Shown in pieces: positions 26,121 to 34,093 of a DNA stretch of 64,000 nt. The position numbers and the translations under genes were made by a program. The stretch is from NCBI GenBank assembly GCA_029263455.1, contig JAJCXM010000034.1, positions 62,001-126,000 on the forward strand. The letters run 5' to 3'. The stretch comes from Holophagae bacterium (GTDB lineage Bacteria; Acidobacteriota; Holophagae; Acanthopleuribacterales; Acanthopleuribacteraceae). How positions within the stretch are numbered: the stretch's first letter is position 1; every line of letters begins with the position of its first letter. The notes under the pieces were generated by a model. That model was not told the origin of the DNA, searched no databases, and saw nothing but the letters and a program-made list of their open reading frames with translations.

Positions 26121-26301
26121 TAAACAATTCTCCCGGCTCACATCCTCTGAATGTGCATCATTCTAGCGGTTTGAGGTTGTGGAACCAAGGACTTCCATGT
26201 GTATCCTGTTTTGCTGCTTTCGAGATGTGACCAAAATGTGCACGCAGAGCGGGTTGAGACAAGGATTCCTGCGAAACGCTGATTCTTAGCGCGGCTCCAT
26301 C

Positions 26302-26307
26302 TATAAT
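26302..26307 (+). promoter_or_regulatory. Perfect -10 box giving a leaderless start
   Basis: TATAAT lies 7 nt before the ATG at 26315. A start site at the usual distance would fall at or next to this ATG, giving an mRNA without a leader. No good -35 TTGACA is visible. Confidence 0.4.
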
Positions 26308-26314
26308 GCGCAGC

Positions 26315-27391
26315 ATGACACACATTGGTTATATGATTACGGACCACGGCCTTGGACATGCTGCCCGTGCTTGTGCAGTCATGAATGCCTTAAGCGAACT
26401 GGACTCAAACATTCGCTTCACGCTAATCGCAAAAACGCCGGCCTGGTTCCTGTCACAGTCGTTAGAATTCGAGTTCGTCACGCTCCCCTTGACTTGTGAT
26501 TTGGGATTGATGCAAAAGAACGCCTTTCAAGAAGACCCCAAGGCGACATTGGATCGACTAAATCAGAGTGATATCTACAGCCAGACGCACATTGATCATT
26601 TGGCTCGGGTCTTATCAAGTCATCGATTCGATGCCTTAGTGAGTGATATCTCACCGATTGCAGCACCGATCGCGAGGACACTATCCATCCCCAGCGTGCT
26701 CATCGAGAACTTCACATGGGACTGGATTTATGAGGCTTACCAGACCAAGCATGAAGAATTCGAGCAACACATCAGCTACTTGAAGGAACTAACACAGCAG
26801 TTTGATCGCCAATATCAAACAACCCCTATATGTCACGTTGATACAGGTGCCATTGCCGTCGACCCCGTATACCGTGGGCCGCGACGCCAGCCGAACGAGG
26901 TTAGGCGAGAATTGGGTATCGCGGAGGATGATTTTGTGGTGCTCATGTCGTGGGGCGGCCTTGGTCACGAATTGGGTTGGCTGCAGAATTACGAGCATAA
27001 CGAGGTGAAGATTCTGGTGGCCGCTGGCATGGGCGCCAGCAAGCGTGGAAGGTCCGTGATTTCTCTAGGTCAAGATATGGGTTATTATCATCCCGATCTG
27101 ATGGCCGCCTGCGATGGCGTGATAGCAAAACTGGGTTACAGTACGGTGGCTGAGGCCTGGTCTCAGGGCCGGCCAATTGCCTATGTAGGGCGAGAAACAT
27201 TTCGCGAGGCCCCTGTCTTAGAGCGTTTTGTTTGCCAGCAATTACCCGCTGTGAAAATAGAACAGCAAAGCTTGGATCATGAAGTCCTTAAGCAAACAAT
27301 CCATAAATTACGTTCCTTTCAACCAGCACAGCGTACCTCCGTCAATGGAGCTGACAGGATTGCGCACGACATGCGAGAATGGTTGCCTTAA
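26315..27391 (+). CDS. Glycosyltransferase-like protein (MurG/GT28-type fold)
   Basis: A 358-residue cytoplasmic protein. MTHIGYMITDHGLGHAARACAVM is the N-terminal glycine-rich loop with the conserved His of GT-B UGT-like and arabinokinase-N-terminal families. VLMSWGGLGHELGW and ACDGVIAKLGYSTVAEAWSQG are the donor-binding C-terminal half. Donor and acceptor are unknown. I use the ATG at 26315 because the one at 26306 lies inside the TATAAT box. The following oxidase gene starts 6 nt after this stop, so they are cotranscribed. Confidence 0.8.
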   Translation: MTHIGYMITDHGLGHAARACAVMNALSELDSNIRFTLIAKTPAWFLSQSLEFEFVTLPLTCDLGLMQKNAFQEDPKATLDRLNQSDIYSQTHIDHLARVLSSHRFDALVSDISPIAAPIARTLSIPSVLIENFTWDWIYEAYQTKHEEFEQHISYLKELTQQFDRQYQTTPICHVDTGAIAVDPVYRGPRRQPNEVRRELGIAEDDFVVLMSWGGLGHELGWLQNYEHNEVKILVAAGMGASKRGRSVISLGQDMGYYHPDLMAACDGVIAKLGYSTVAEAWSQGRPIAYVGRETFREAPVLERFVCQQLPAVKIEQQSLDHEVLKQTIHKLRSFQPAQRTSVNGADRIAHDMREWLP

Positions 27392-27397
27392 AGAAAC

Positions 27398-28582
27398 ATG
27401 CCTGAAGGAAACGAATCATTGAATCAACCATTCTGGAGTTTTCCACCCGAAAGAAGCGACGTCGTGGTTGTTGGAGGTGGCCTGATAGGTACCGCCATTT
27501 GCCTGCATTTAGCCATGAAAGGCATTCAGGTTTGTTTAATCGAATCGCAGCGTTTAGCAAGTGGAGCATCCGGTCGTAATGACGGCCAAATCATACTCGA
27601 AACGGTCGATTATTATCCCCGCATGATTGAGCTATACGGCCACGAAACTGCCCACGGCATATTGAACTTTAAACGCGAAGGCCAAAATGAGTTGCACGAT
27701 TTTCTGATCGAAACAGGCGTCCCTGAAGAGCTTGCTTATCATCGCTCAGGAAGCTTAACCCTTGCCTATAACGATGCTGAGAAAGAGAAAATTACTGACG
27801 CTGTTGAGGCGATGGAAAAGGACGGTTTTCATTCACAGATTGTGAATGCCAATGAAATCGAAGAATTAATAGGTAGTCGAGCCTTCGACTATGGAAAACT
27901 TGACCCGTTAGATGCCGTTGTCAATCCAGCCGAACTAACCAAGACATTTGCAAAACAAGCCGCCGCGCACGGCGCACGAATCGTTGAGGGCCTACCTGTC
28001 ACAGGCATAGGACCAGGTGTTGTTGAATTTGATGGTGGCAGCATAGGCTGCGAGATCGCTTTAGTAGCGACGAATGCCTATGTCTCGAACCTTCTACCTC
28101 AGTTCAAGAAATGGGTCTTCCCTACCCGCGGCCAAGTCCTTGCCACTGAGCCAAGTGAGCATCGTTATGCCCCCATGGGTTGTATTACGAATTTTGGCTA
28201 TGATTATTGGCATTGGGCGCCAGATGGCCGTTTGATTTTGGGCGGGCGCCGGTTTGTTGATGAACACAGAGAAGTAGGCACAGATGAGTTCATTAATCCA
28301 AAGATCCAATCGGCGTTGGACGATTTGATCAAAGAAATATATCCAAATCTAGATCTAAAAATAGCTACCCGCTGGAGCGGGATAATGGGTTTTTCTGGTG
28401 ATGGTTTACCCATCGTGGGTCCCATAAGTGGAGACCCAACCATGTGGTCGGCAGTGGCCTTTACGGGTTATGGGTTGGGGTTGTCTTGGTCGATCGGAAA
28501 AGCTGTCGCAGAAGCGTTGGATGGCCAAGACACAGCACGGACCCGATTCTTGACTAAACTCCATCCGAACCGATTCGCTTAG
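27398..28582 (+). CDS. FAD-dependent amine/amino-acid oxidase (DAO family)
   Basis: A 394-residue flavoenzyme. SDVVVVGGGLIGTAICLHLA with LIESQR is the FAD-binding Rossmann start; SGASGRNDGQI and the C-terminal FSGDGLPIVGP plus FTGYGLGLSW are DAO-family blocks, closest in layout to gamma-glutamylputrescine or glycine oxidases (DadA/PuuB-like). It would oxidise an amine or amino acid, reducing oxygen or a quinone. Cotranscribed with the glycosyltransferase 6 nt upstream. Substrate unknown. Confidence 0.88.
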   Translation: MPEGNESLNQPFWSFPPERSDVVVVGGGLIGTAICLHLAMKGIQVCLIESQRLASGASGRNDGQIILETVDYYPRMIELYGHETAHGILNFKREGQNELHDFLIETGVPEELAYHRSGSLTLAYNDAEKEKITDAVEAMEKDGFHSQIVNANEIEELIGSRAFDYGKLDPLDAVVNPAELTKTFAKQAAAHGARIVEGLPVTGIGPGVVEFDGGSIGCEIALVATNAYVSNLLPQFKKWVFPTRGQVLATEPSEHRYAPMGCITNFGYDYWHWAPDGRLILGGRRFVDEHREVGTDEFINPKIQSALDDLIKEIYPNLDLKIATRWSGIMGFSGDGLPIVGPISGDPTMWSAVAFTGYGLGLSWSIGKAVAEALDGQDTARTRFLTKLHPNRFA

Positions 28583-28650
28583 ACCGATGATGGTCTCATT
28601 CACAGAATGCTCCTTATAATGAGTGCATCGACGAGAAGGACAAGAACGCC

Positions 28651-29187
28651 ATGAAACGTATGCTTTGGATAGATTTGGAAATGACCGGCTTGGACCCTGA
28701 AAGCTGCGCCATAATTGAATTGGCAGCCATTGTCACAGACCTTAAGCTAGAGCCGTTAGCTACATATCATTCGGTTGTCTTCCAACCCAAATCACTAGTT
28801 GAGGCGATGGACGAATGGAATACGCGTACACATGGTGCAAGTGGTTTGCTTGCGAAAATTCCAAACGGAAAAGCGATTGTCGAAGTGGAAGAGGATATGT
28901 GCGCCTTCGTCACACAACATTTCCCGGACGAAAAACCGGTCATGTGTGGCAACTCAATCCACCAGGACAGAAAATTCATTGATCGCTATATGATGGACTT
29001 CAGCAACATGCTCCATTACCGCTTGATTGACGTCAGTTCATTCAAGCAGATTTACGAACACATGTTCGACGTGAAATTTGATAAGAAAGGCGACCATCGC
29101 GCACTTGACGACATTCTTGAATCGATGGCTGAATTAAAGCATTACCTCGAATTTATTCAAGTTCCCACTGGCCCAGAAACGGTATGA
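28651..29187 (+). CDS. orn: Oligoribonuclease
   Basis: A 178-residue 3'-to-5' exonuclease that degrades di- to pentaribonucleotides, the last step of mRNA decay and of pGpG removal after c-di-GMP hydrolysis. DEDDh motifs: WIDLEMTGLDPE (Exo I), VMCGNSIHQDRKFIDRYM (Exo II), DKKGDHRALDDILESM (Exo III). Length is standard. TATAAT lies at 28615-28620 as a candidate -10. The stop overlaps the next ATG (ATGA), so it is coupled to the acyltransferase fusion gene. Its link to c-di-GMP is relevant to the GGDEF protein in this window, an inference. Confidence 0.95.
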   Translation: MKRMLWIDLEMTGLDPESCAIIELAAIVTDLKLEPLATYHSVVFQPKSLVEAMDEWNTRTHGASGLLAKIPNGKAIVEVEEDMCAFVTQHFPDEKPVMCGNSIHQDRKFIDRYMMDFSNMLHYRLIDVSSFKQIYEHMFDVKFDKKGDHRALDDILESMAELKHYLEFIQVPTGPETV

Positions 29188-31727
29188 AACGACCGCAACG
29201 ACACGCTATTAGGACATCACTGTGGCTCATGAGCCACGGCGTCATGGGCGTGTTCGCAGGCAGTATCGGCGTCATGATGCGCGAAACGATGGCGCCCAGT
29301 GGTTTTTTGATCCTCATTCTGTCTCTTTCATTTGTGCTCACTTTATTGGTCTCGTGTTTCAGTGACTTTTATCACTTCCAAAATGAGGTTTCAGCTATTG
29401 CTGGCATTCTGCTGACCGGCCTTTTATTGATCTACTTCGTCTTGGACCTATCTTGGCTAAACCGAATGTTGATCCCCCCTTGCGTCTTGCTTATGTCGCT
29501 CATGGCACTGAATCTGGTGAGTACATTGGCGAACGAATCGCGGATCGAACGCGCATTCCTAGCGTCTTTGGGTACGGCGATTGGCTTGGCGACGGGCATC
29601 GCAACACTCATATTAGGATTGGTCCCCACCTTCCCGTTCAGAAGCTCTGGGACTCTTTATGGGGCGCTTTTCCTAGTTTGCTTACTCGTCATCATCCTGC
29701 AAGGATGGCTCGGACGTCTCAGCGATCGTGTTGAAGAGGTTGTTGATCGATCATTCTTGCGTGATTCTCTTTTCCAATTGTTCAAATACAGTACGACCCG
29801 ACGCGATCTAATCACCTTTATGATCTCCGTATTCTTGATTGTGGCTTCGATTGCCATTTTGGCATCGAATACTTATCAGTTCGCTGCCAATCGGTTGGGT
29901 TTACAGCAGTGGGACAGTGTCTCCTGGGCATTGTTGTTTGCAGCGCCGATAGGTGCAGGCTTTGCGCTCATTCCACTACGGGAATTGGGCGCGAAGAGAT
30001 CCTTCGTACTGGTTATTCTTATTTGGCTGGGATTTGTCATCTCGGCATGGTTCGCCCATACAGACTGGGAACGGTCGTTGCTTCATATCTCGTTTGCTTT
30101 GGTATTTGGGATGTTGGTTGCCACAGCCGCAGCCTTTCAAGCAGCCATTACGCCGCGCGAAAAATCAGCCCAGCTACTGAGTGTTTTCGCCTTTTTTGCT
30201 TCGCTTGGGTTAGTGAGTGGCATTTGGCTTTTTGTGTCCGCCAATCCCGAGTATGCGATAGAGATCGCTTTGGTCATGACCGCTGTCGGTCTCTATTTGT
30301 TACAGCTAACCCGCGCTTCGCGGGCAGCGGCTGTGATTGAGGGTCGTCCAATCACGCTGAGGTTAGACGATGTTGAAGAGCTTGATTGGCAGGATCTGGA
30401 CGGATTGTCGAAACACACGCTCTTGAGTCGTTTTTCACAGATTCTGGCGCGTATTCTTATCGAGTTATTCTTTGGTAGAGTTCGTGTCATTGGTCTAAAT
30501 CGTTTAAGCCAGCAACACGGCGCTATTTTGGTTGCCAACCACCCCAACACTTTTTTGGACCCTTTACTTTTGACCGCGCTCTCGCCGACAAGGCTTCACT
30601 ATCTTGCCAAGTCAACGATTTGGCGGATCCCTTTCCTTGGAAGTGCACTCGATCGATTAGGCGCTATCCCCGTGATGAGACGTCAAGACCATCCTGAGAT
30701 GGATCAGGACGCAAATGCGAATATGTTTGAGGTGGCGAGTCAGAAACTGATTCAAGGGGCCCACATACTTGTTTTTCCTGAGGGTGTGAGTCAGCCAGGA
30801 CTATCGCTGAAACCCGTTAAGACAGGGACAGTTCGCTTGGCCAAACATGTGCTCTCACACCCCGAGTGGCAGGGCCCGGTGCCCGTCATTCCCATCGGCA
30901 TTGACTACGCCGAACCGTCTATTTTCCGTTCATCGATTACTATTCGTGTTGGCGAGGCAATCGAAATCAGTGATCCCTCTCCGCAACGTGATGATGTACA
31001 GCAGACAAGTCAGCAAATTAGTGACGAGCTGCGTCTCTTGATTCCGCATTTGGAAGCTAAGGAACTGGAGATCCTCGTCCATCAAATTCAGGCGCTTTAT
31101 GGTTCCCACCTAGATAGTGCGTTAGGACTGGACGACCCGCAGGAAGCACGCTTAAAAATTGCTGAGGCCGTCAATCACTATCACCGTATGGACCCTGATA
31201 CCGTGAAGTTGTTTCAACAACGTATGCAGGTCTACTCCCACCAAGCAAGTCAACTTGCGACTCCAGAAAATCATGAACCCCTGCGGATTCGTGACTTATG
31301 GTCGGCGTTTCTGACGCTGATGTCGCCAACCACCATTGGTTTATTGTCAAATTGGATCCCGTACCGATTGACAGGTGCTGTTGTCGACCGTTTGAGCCTG
31401 GGTCCAGTATGGCGGGCCACGGCCAAATTGAGCATTGGACTTTTTGTATACGCGCTGTACTACGGCGCTGTGGCTGTTTTTATAGGCCTGACTGTTAGCA
31501 CGTTGCTGGCTTATTGGTGCGTTTTGTTCTTGGCTGGTACGGGACTCATGGCACTCGGGGCTATTGACCGATATGCCTTCCGTATTCAACAGTTGACCAC
31601 CATCTGGCGGGCGTTTTGGACACAGGACACGGATTCTGAATTGGATGATATGCGCGTTAGATTGATCCAAGACTTGGAGCGGTTCCGCGAAAGTTACGCA
31701 TTCTACAATCAAGGGGCAAGCCAATGA
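29184..31727 (+). CDS. MFS-like membrane domain fused to a phospholipid acyltransferase
   Basis: An 847-residue protein. Residues 1-400 contain about 12 hydrophobic helices in two groups, as in MFS transporters (LplT-like). Residues 430-650 are a PlsC-type acyltransferase: ILVANHPNTFLDPLLLT near residue 447 carries His-x5-Asp (the Gpt2/Sct1-like spacing rather than His-x4-Asp), and VFPEGVSQP near residue 530 is the FPEG block. Three more hydrophobic helices follow (690-790). It probably imports or flips a lysophospholipid and acylates it, analogous to LplT-Aas, but no acyl-ACP synthetase is fused. Coupled to orn upstream and the MDR reductase downstream by ATGA overlaps. Confidence 0.85.
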   Translation: MKRPQRHAIRTSLWLMSHGVMGVFAGSIGVMMRETMAPSGFLILILSLSFVLTLLVSCFSDFYHFQNEVSAIAGILLTGLLLIYFVLDLSWLNRMLIPPCVLLMSLMALNLVSTLANESRIERAFLASLGTAIGLATGIATLILGLVPTFPFRSSGTLYGALFLVCLLVIILQGWLGRLSDRVEEVVDRSFLRDSLFQLFKYSTTRRDLITFMISVFLIVASIAILASNTYQFAANRLGLQQWDSVSWALLFAAPIGAGFALIPLRELGAKRSFVLVILIWLGFVISAWFAHTDWERSLLHISFALVFGMLVATAAAFQAAITPREKSAQLLSVFAFFASLGLVSGIWLFVSANPEYAIEIALVMTAVGLYLLQLTRASRAAAVIEGRPITLRLDDVEELDWQDLDGLSKHTLLSRFSQILARILIELFFGRVRVIGLNRLSQQHGAILVANHPNTFLDPLLLTALSPTRLHYLAKSTIWRIPFLGSALDRLGAIPVMRRQDHPEMDQDANANMFEVASQKLIQGAHILVFPEGVSQPGLSLKPVKTGTVRLAKHVLSHPEWQGPVPVIPIGIDYAEPSIFRSSITIRVGEAIEISDPSPQRDDVQQTSQQISDELRLLIPHLEAKELEILVHQIQALYGSHLDSALGLDDPQEARLKIAEAVNHYHRMDPDTVKLFQQRMQVYSHQASQLATPENHEPLRIRDLWSAFLTLMSPTTIGLLSNWIPYRLTGAVVDRLSLGPVWRATAKLSIGLFVYALYYGAVAVFIGLTVSTLLAYWCVLFLAGTGLMALGAIDRYAFRIQQLTTIWRAFWTQDTDSELDDMRVRLIQDLERFRESYAFYNQGASQ

Positions 31728-32737
31728 GAACCCGCACCCTCACCTTCCCAGAATTTGGATTAGAAAAAGCTGAATGGATTGAACGTGAGTTGCCAGTTTT
31801 AGCGGACGATCATATTCGGGTAAAAGTCTTGGCCATCTCCCTTAATTACCGTGACCTCCTAATGGTTGAAGGTTTGTACAACCCCAGAGTCCCGCGCCCG
31901 CTTGTCCCCTGCAGTGATGCCTGTGCACAAGTACTGCAAGTGGGATCAAAGGTTCAGGAATTCAAAGTGGGCGATCTAGTGATCACGCAAATGGTGCCTG
32001 GTTGGCAAGATGGTCCTCCGCCTGAGAACGCGCACCATCGAACGCTCGGTGGACCTGCTGCAGGCGTTTGTTGCGATTTCCAGGATTTTCAACAAGACGC
32101 CTTAATTAAGGTGCCCGCTCAGTGGAATCCCAAACATGCCGCTTGCCTTCCGGTGGCGGGCTTGACGGCCTGGAACGCGATCCGTTCGCTACCTAAATGG
32201 CGCAGCCCTGCCTGGGTCCTCACCCTTGGCACAGGTGGTGTGAGTTGTTTTGCGGCGCAAATCGCAAAGAAGTTGGGCATGAGGGTGGTGATGACATCGA
32301 GTAGTGACCAGAAATTAACGCGATTGGCCCAGCTACATGATGTGGGAATCAACTATCGAGCGACACCCGCGTGGGATAAAGAAGTCCTGACCCATTGCCC
32401 GCAAGGCGTCGATGGCGTGATTGAAGTGGGTGGCGCAGGCACCTTCAATCGCTCCGTGAATGCGACCCGATTGGGTGGCTGTATCGCCTTAATAGGTGTA
32501 TTAGCGGATCCAGATCAGCCGCCAAACTTGACCAAAGCGTTAATGAAAGATATCCGTATCCAAGGGATCTTGGTAGGTAATCACAAGCGAGCGCAAGAAT
32601 TTATTCAGTTCTTACAAGACAATCCCATTGAACCTATCATTGACAAAGTTTTTGATGGACTGGACTCAATCCCATCGGCTTTTGCATATCTTAAGACGGG
32701 TCAACATGTGGGCAAGGTTGTTATTGACCTGACATGA
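31724..32737 (+). CDS. Zinc-independent MDR alcohol dehydrogenase/quinone reductase-like
   Basis: A 337-residue NAD(P)H oxidoreductase. N-terminal GroES-like fold (ISLNYRDLLMVEGLY, PCSDACAQVLQVG) and C-terminal Rossmann fold (VLTLGTGGVSCFAAQIAKKLG). The structural-zinc cysteine cluster is absent, so it belongs to the quinone-oxidoreductase-like branch. The catalytic substrate is unknown. ATGA overlap with the preceding gene. Its end overlaps the converging tesA by 17 nt. Confidence 0.88.
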   Translation: MRTRTLTFPEFGLEKAEWIERELPVLADDHIRVKVLAISLNYRDLLMVEGLYNPRVPRPLVPCSDACAQVLQVGSKVQEFKVGDLVITQMVPGWQDGPPPENAHHRTLGGPAAGVCCDFQDFQQDALIKVPAQWNPKHAACLPVAGLTAWNAIRSLPKWRSPAWVLTLGTGGVSCFAAQIAKKLGMRVVMTSSSDQKLTRLAQLHDVGINYRATPAWDKEVLTHCPQGVDGVIEVGGAGTFNRSVNATRLGGCIALIGVLADPDQPPNLTKALMKDIRIQGILVGNHKRAQEFIQFLQDNPIEPIIDKVFDGLDSIPSAFAYLKTGQHVGKVVIDLT

Positions 32738-33359
32738 CCGCATTCAGGATTGGTTCCAAATATCGCCAAACATGTTCAGCTACGCGTTTGTGGCCTGCTT
32801 CGTTTGGGTGGATTCCGTCACCCAAGTTGAATTCTTGCTCACCGGCAACGCCTTCTAACAGGAACGGGATCAAGGCAATATCCAGATCCTTTTGCAGTCT
32901 TGGGTAGATCGACTCGAACGCTTTGGTAAATGAAGTTCCCATGTTTGGTGGTACCTTCATGCCGGCCAGGAGAACAACTGCATCGGGATACTTTGAGCGG
33001 GTACGCGCCACAATTTCTGCCAAGTTCGAGTAAGTGTCGTCTGGGTTTAAACCCCGAAGCCCATCATTGGCACCTAACTCGAGAATCAAAACATCAACGG
33101 GCTTTTTCAATAACCAATTAATGCGTCGCAAGCCGCCAGCCGACGTTTCGCCACTTACACCTGCCGCTACAACCTCAAAAGGCCAACTTTTCTCAAGAAT
33201 GCGCTCACTGATGAGAATAGGAAATGAGCGATCCGAGTCAAGACCAAAACCAGCCGTTAAGCTATCGCCGACAAACAGGATTCTCTTATTAGGTTCTTCA
33301 GCTTCAGCGAAGAATGCAAAGTTGAAACAAAGTGTAAGTGTGAGCAGTTGAAACTTCAT
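32721..33359 (-). CDS. tesA: GDSL esterase/lysophospholipase, TesA-like
   Basis: A 212-residue exported SGNH hydrolase acting on acyl esters or thioesters in the periplasm. Signal peptide at residues 1-20 (MKFQLLTLTLCFNFAFFAEA). Block I FVGDSLTAGFG with the nucleophile Ser, block III GANDGLRG, block V DGIHPNEAGH with Asp-His. Frame starts upstream to 33401, but ATG at 33359 gives a clean signal peptide. Divergent from the ABC pair at 33416, as tesA is from ybbA-ybbP in E. coli. Confidence 0.9.
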   Translation of the reverse strand: MKFQLLTLTLCFNFAFFAEAEEPNKRILFVGDSLTAGFGLDSDRSFPILISERILEKSWPFEVVAAGVSGETSAGGLRRINWLLKKPVDVLILELGANDGLRGLNPDDTYSNLAEIVARTRSKYPDAVVLLAGMKVPPNMGTSFTKAFESIYPRLQKDLDIALIPFLLEGVAGEQEFNLGDGIHPNEAGHKRVAEHVWRYLEPILNAVMSGQ

Positions 33360-33415
33360 GAGATAGAATCTTAGGCCGACAACCGTGAGATTGACAAACA
33401 AAAGCAGGAGTTACC

Positions 33416-34093
33416 TTGATCCTAGAATGTCGCCAAGTAAATAAATCCTTTGTAAGTGATGCCGGCACCTTGCCAATCCTCAATGATATTTCGTTCAGCG
33501 TTCTCGAAGCCGACACCCTGTCGATCGTTGGACCTTCGGGTAGTGGGAAGACCACATTGCTCGCTTTATGTGCAGGTTTAGATGACGCCACATCTGGAGA
33601 GATTCTTTTTGAAGGCAAGTCATTTGCCGAAATGAACGAAAATGAACGCGCTTATATTCGCAATCGAAAAATTGGCTTTGTCTTTCAGTCCTTTCATTTG
33701 ATTGCCAGTCTTTCAGCGCTGGAAAACGTCATGGTTTCGTTAGAGCTATCTGGTGATCGCGAAGCCAAATCTAAGAGTTTAGAACTATTGGAACGCGTGG
33801 GTTTACAGCATCGCGTCAATCACCTACCGGCACAGATGTCGGGCGGAGAGCAGCAACGAGTCGCCATTGCGCGTGCCTTCGCCAATCGCCCTGCGCTGGT
33901 TTTTGCCGATGAACCCACGGGCAATCTCGACGAAGAAACTAGCCACATGATTGAACAGCTCCTTTTTGATATGAATAAGGAATTCCAAACGGCACTCGTT
34001 TTAGTGACCCATAATCTCAATTTAGCCAATAGAACCGCCCGTTCGGTGACCCTGTCCGGCGGGCGCATGATAGATCGAGTACCAACACCATGA
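33416..34093 (+). CDS. ABC transporter ATP-binding protein, LolD/YbbA-like
   Basis: A 225-residue ATPase. Walker A GPSGSGKTT, Q-loop FVFQSFHLIASLSALENV, signature MSGGEQQRVAIARAFANRP, Walker B LVFADEPTGNLDEETS, H-loop THNL: the MacB/LolD class, which drives FtsX-like permeases rather than classical importers. TTG start at 33416 with AGGAG 6 nt before. Coupled by ATGA overlap to the permease. Divergent from tesA. Confidence 0.93.
   Translation: MILECRQVNKSFVSDAGTLPILNDISFSVLEADTLSIVGPSGSGKTTLLALCAGLDDATSGEILFEGKSFAEMNENERAYIRNRKIGFVFQSFHLIASLSALENVMVSLELSGDREAKSKSLELLERVGLQHRVNHLPAQMSGGEQQRVAIARAFANRPALVFADEPTGNLDEETSHMIEQLLFDMNKEFQTALVLVTHNLNLANRTARSVTLSGGRMIDRVPTP

Noticed and set aside
28615-28620. 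TATAAT upstream of orn as a definite promoter
   Set aside because: No matching -35 at 16-18 nt; kept only as a note in the orn entry.
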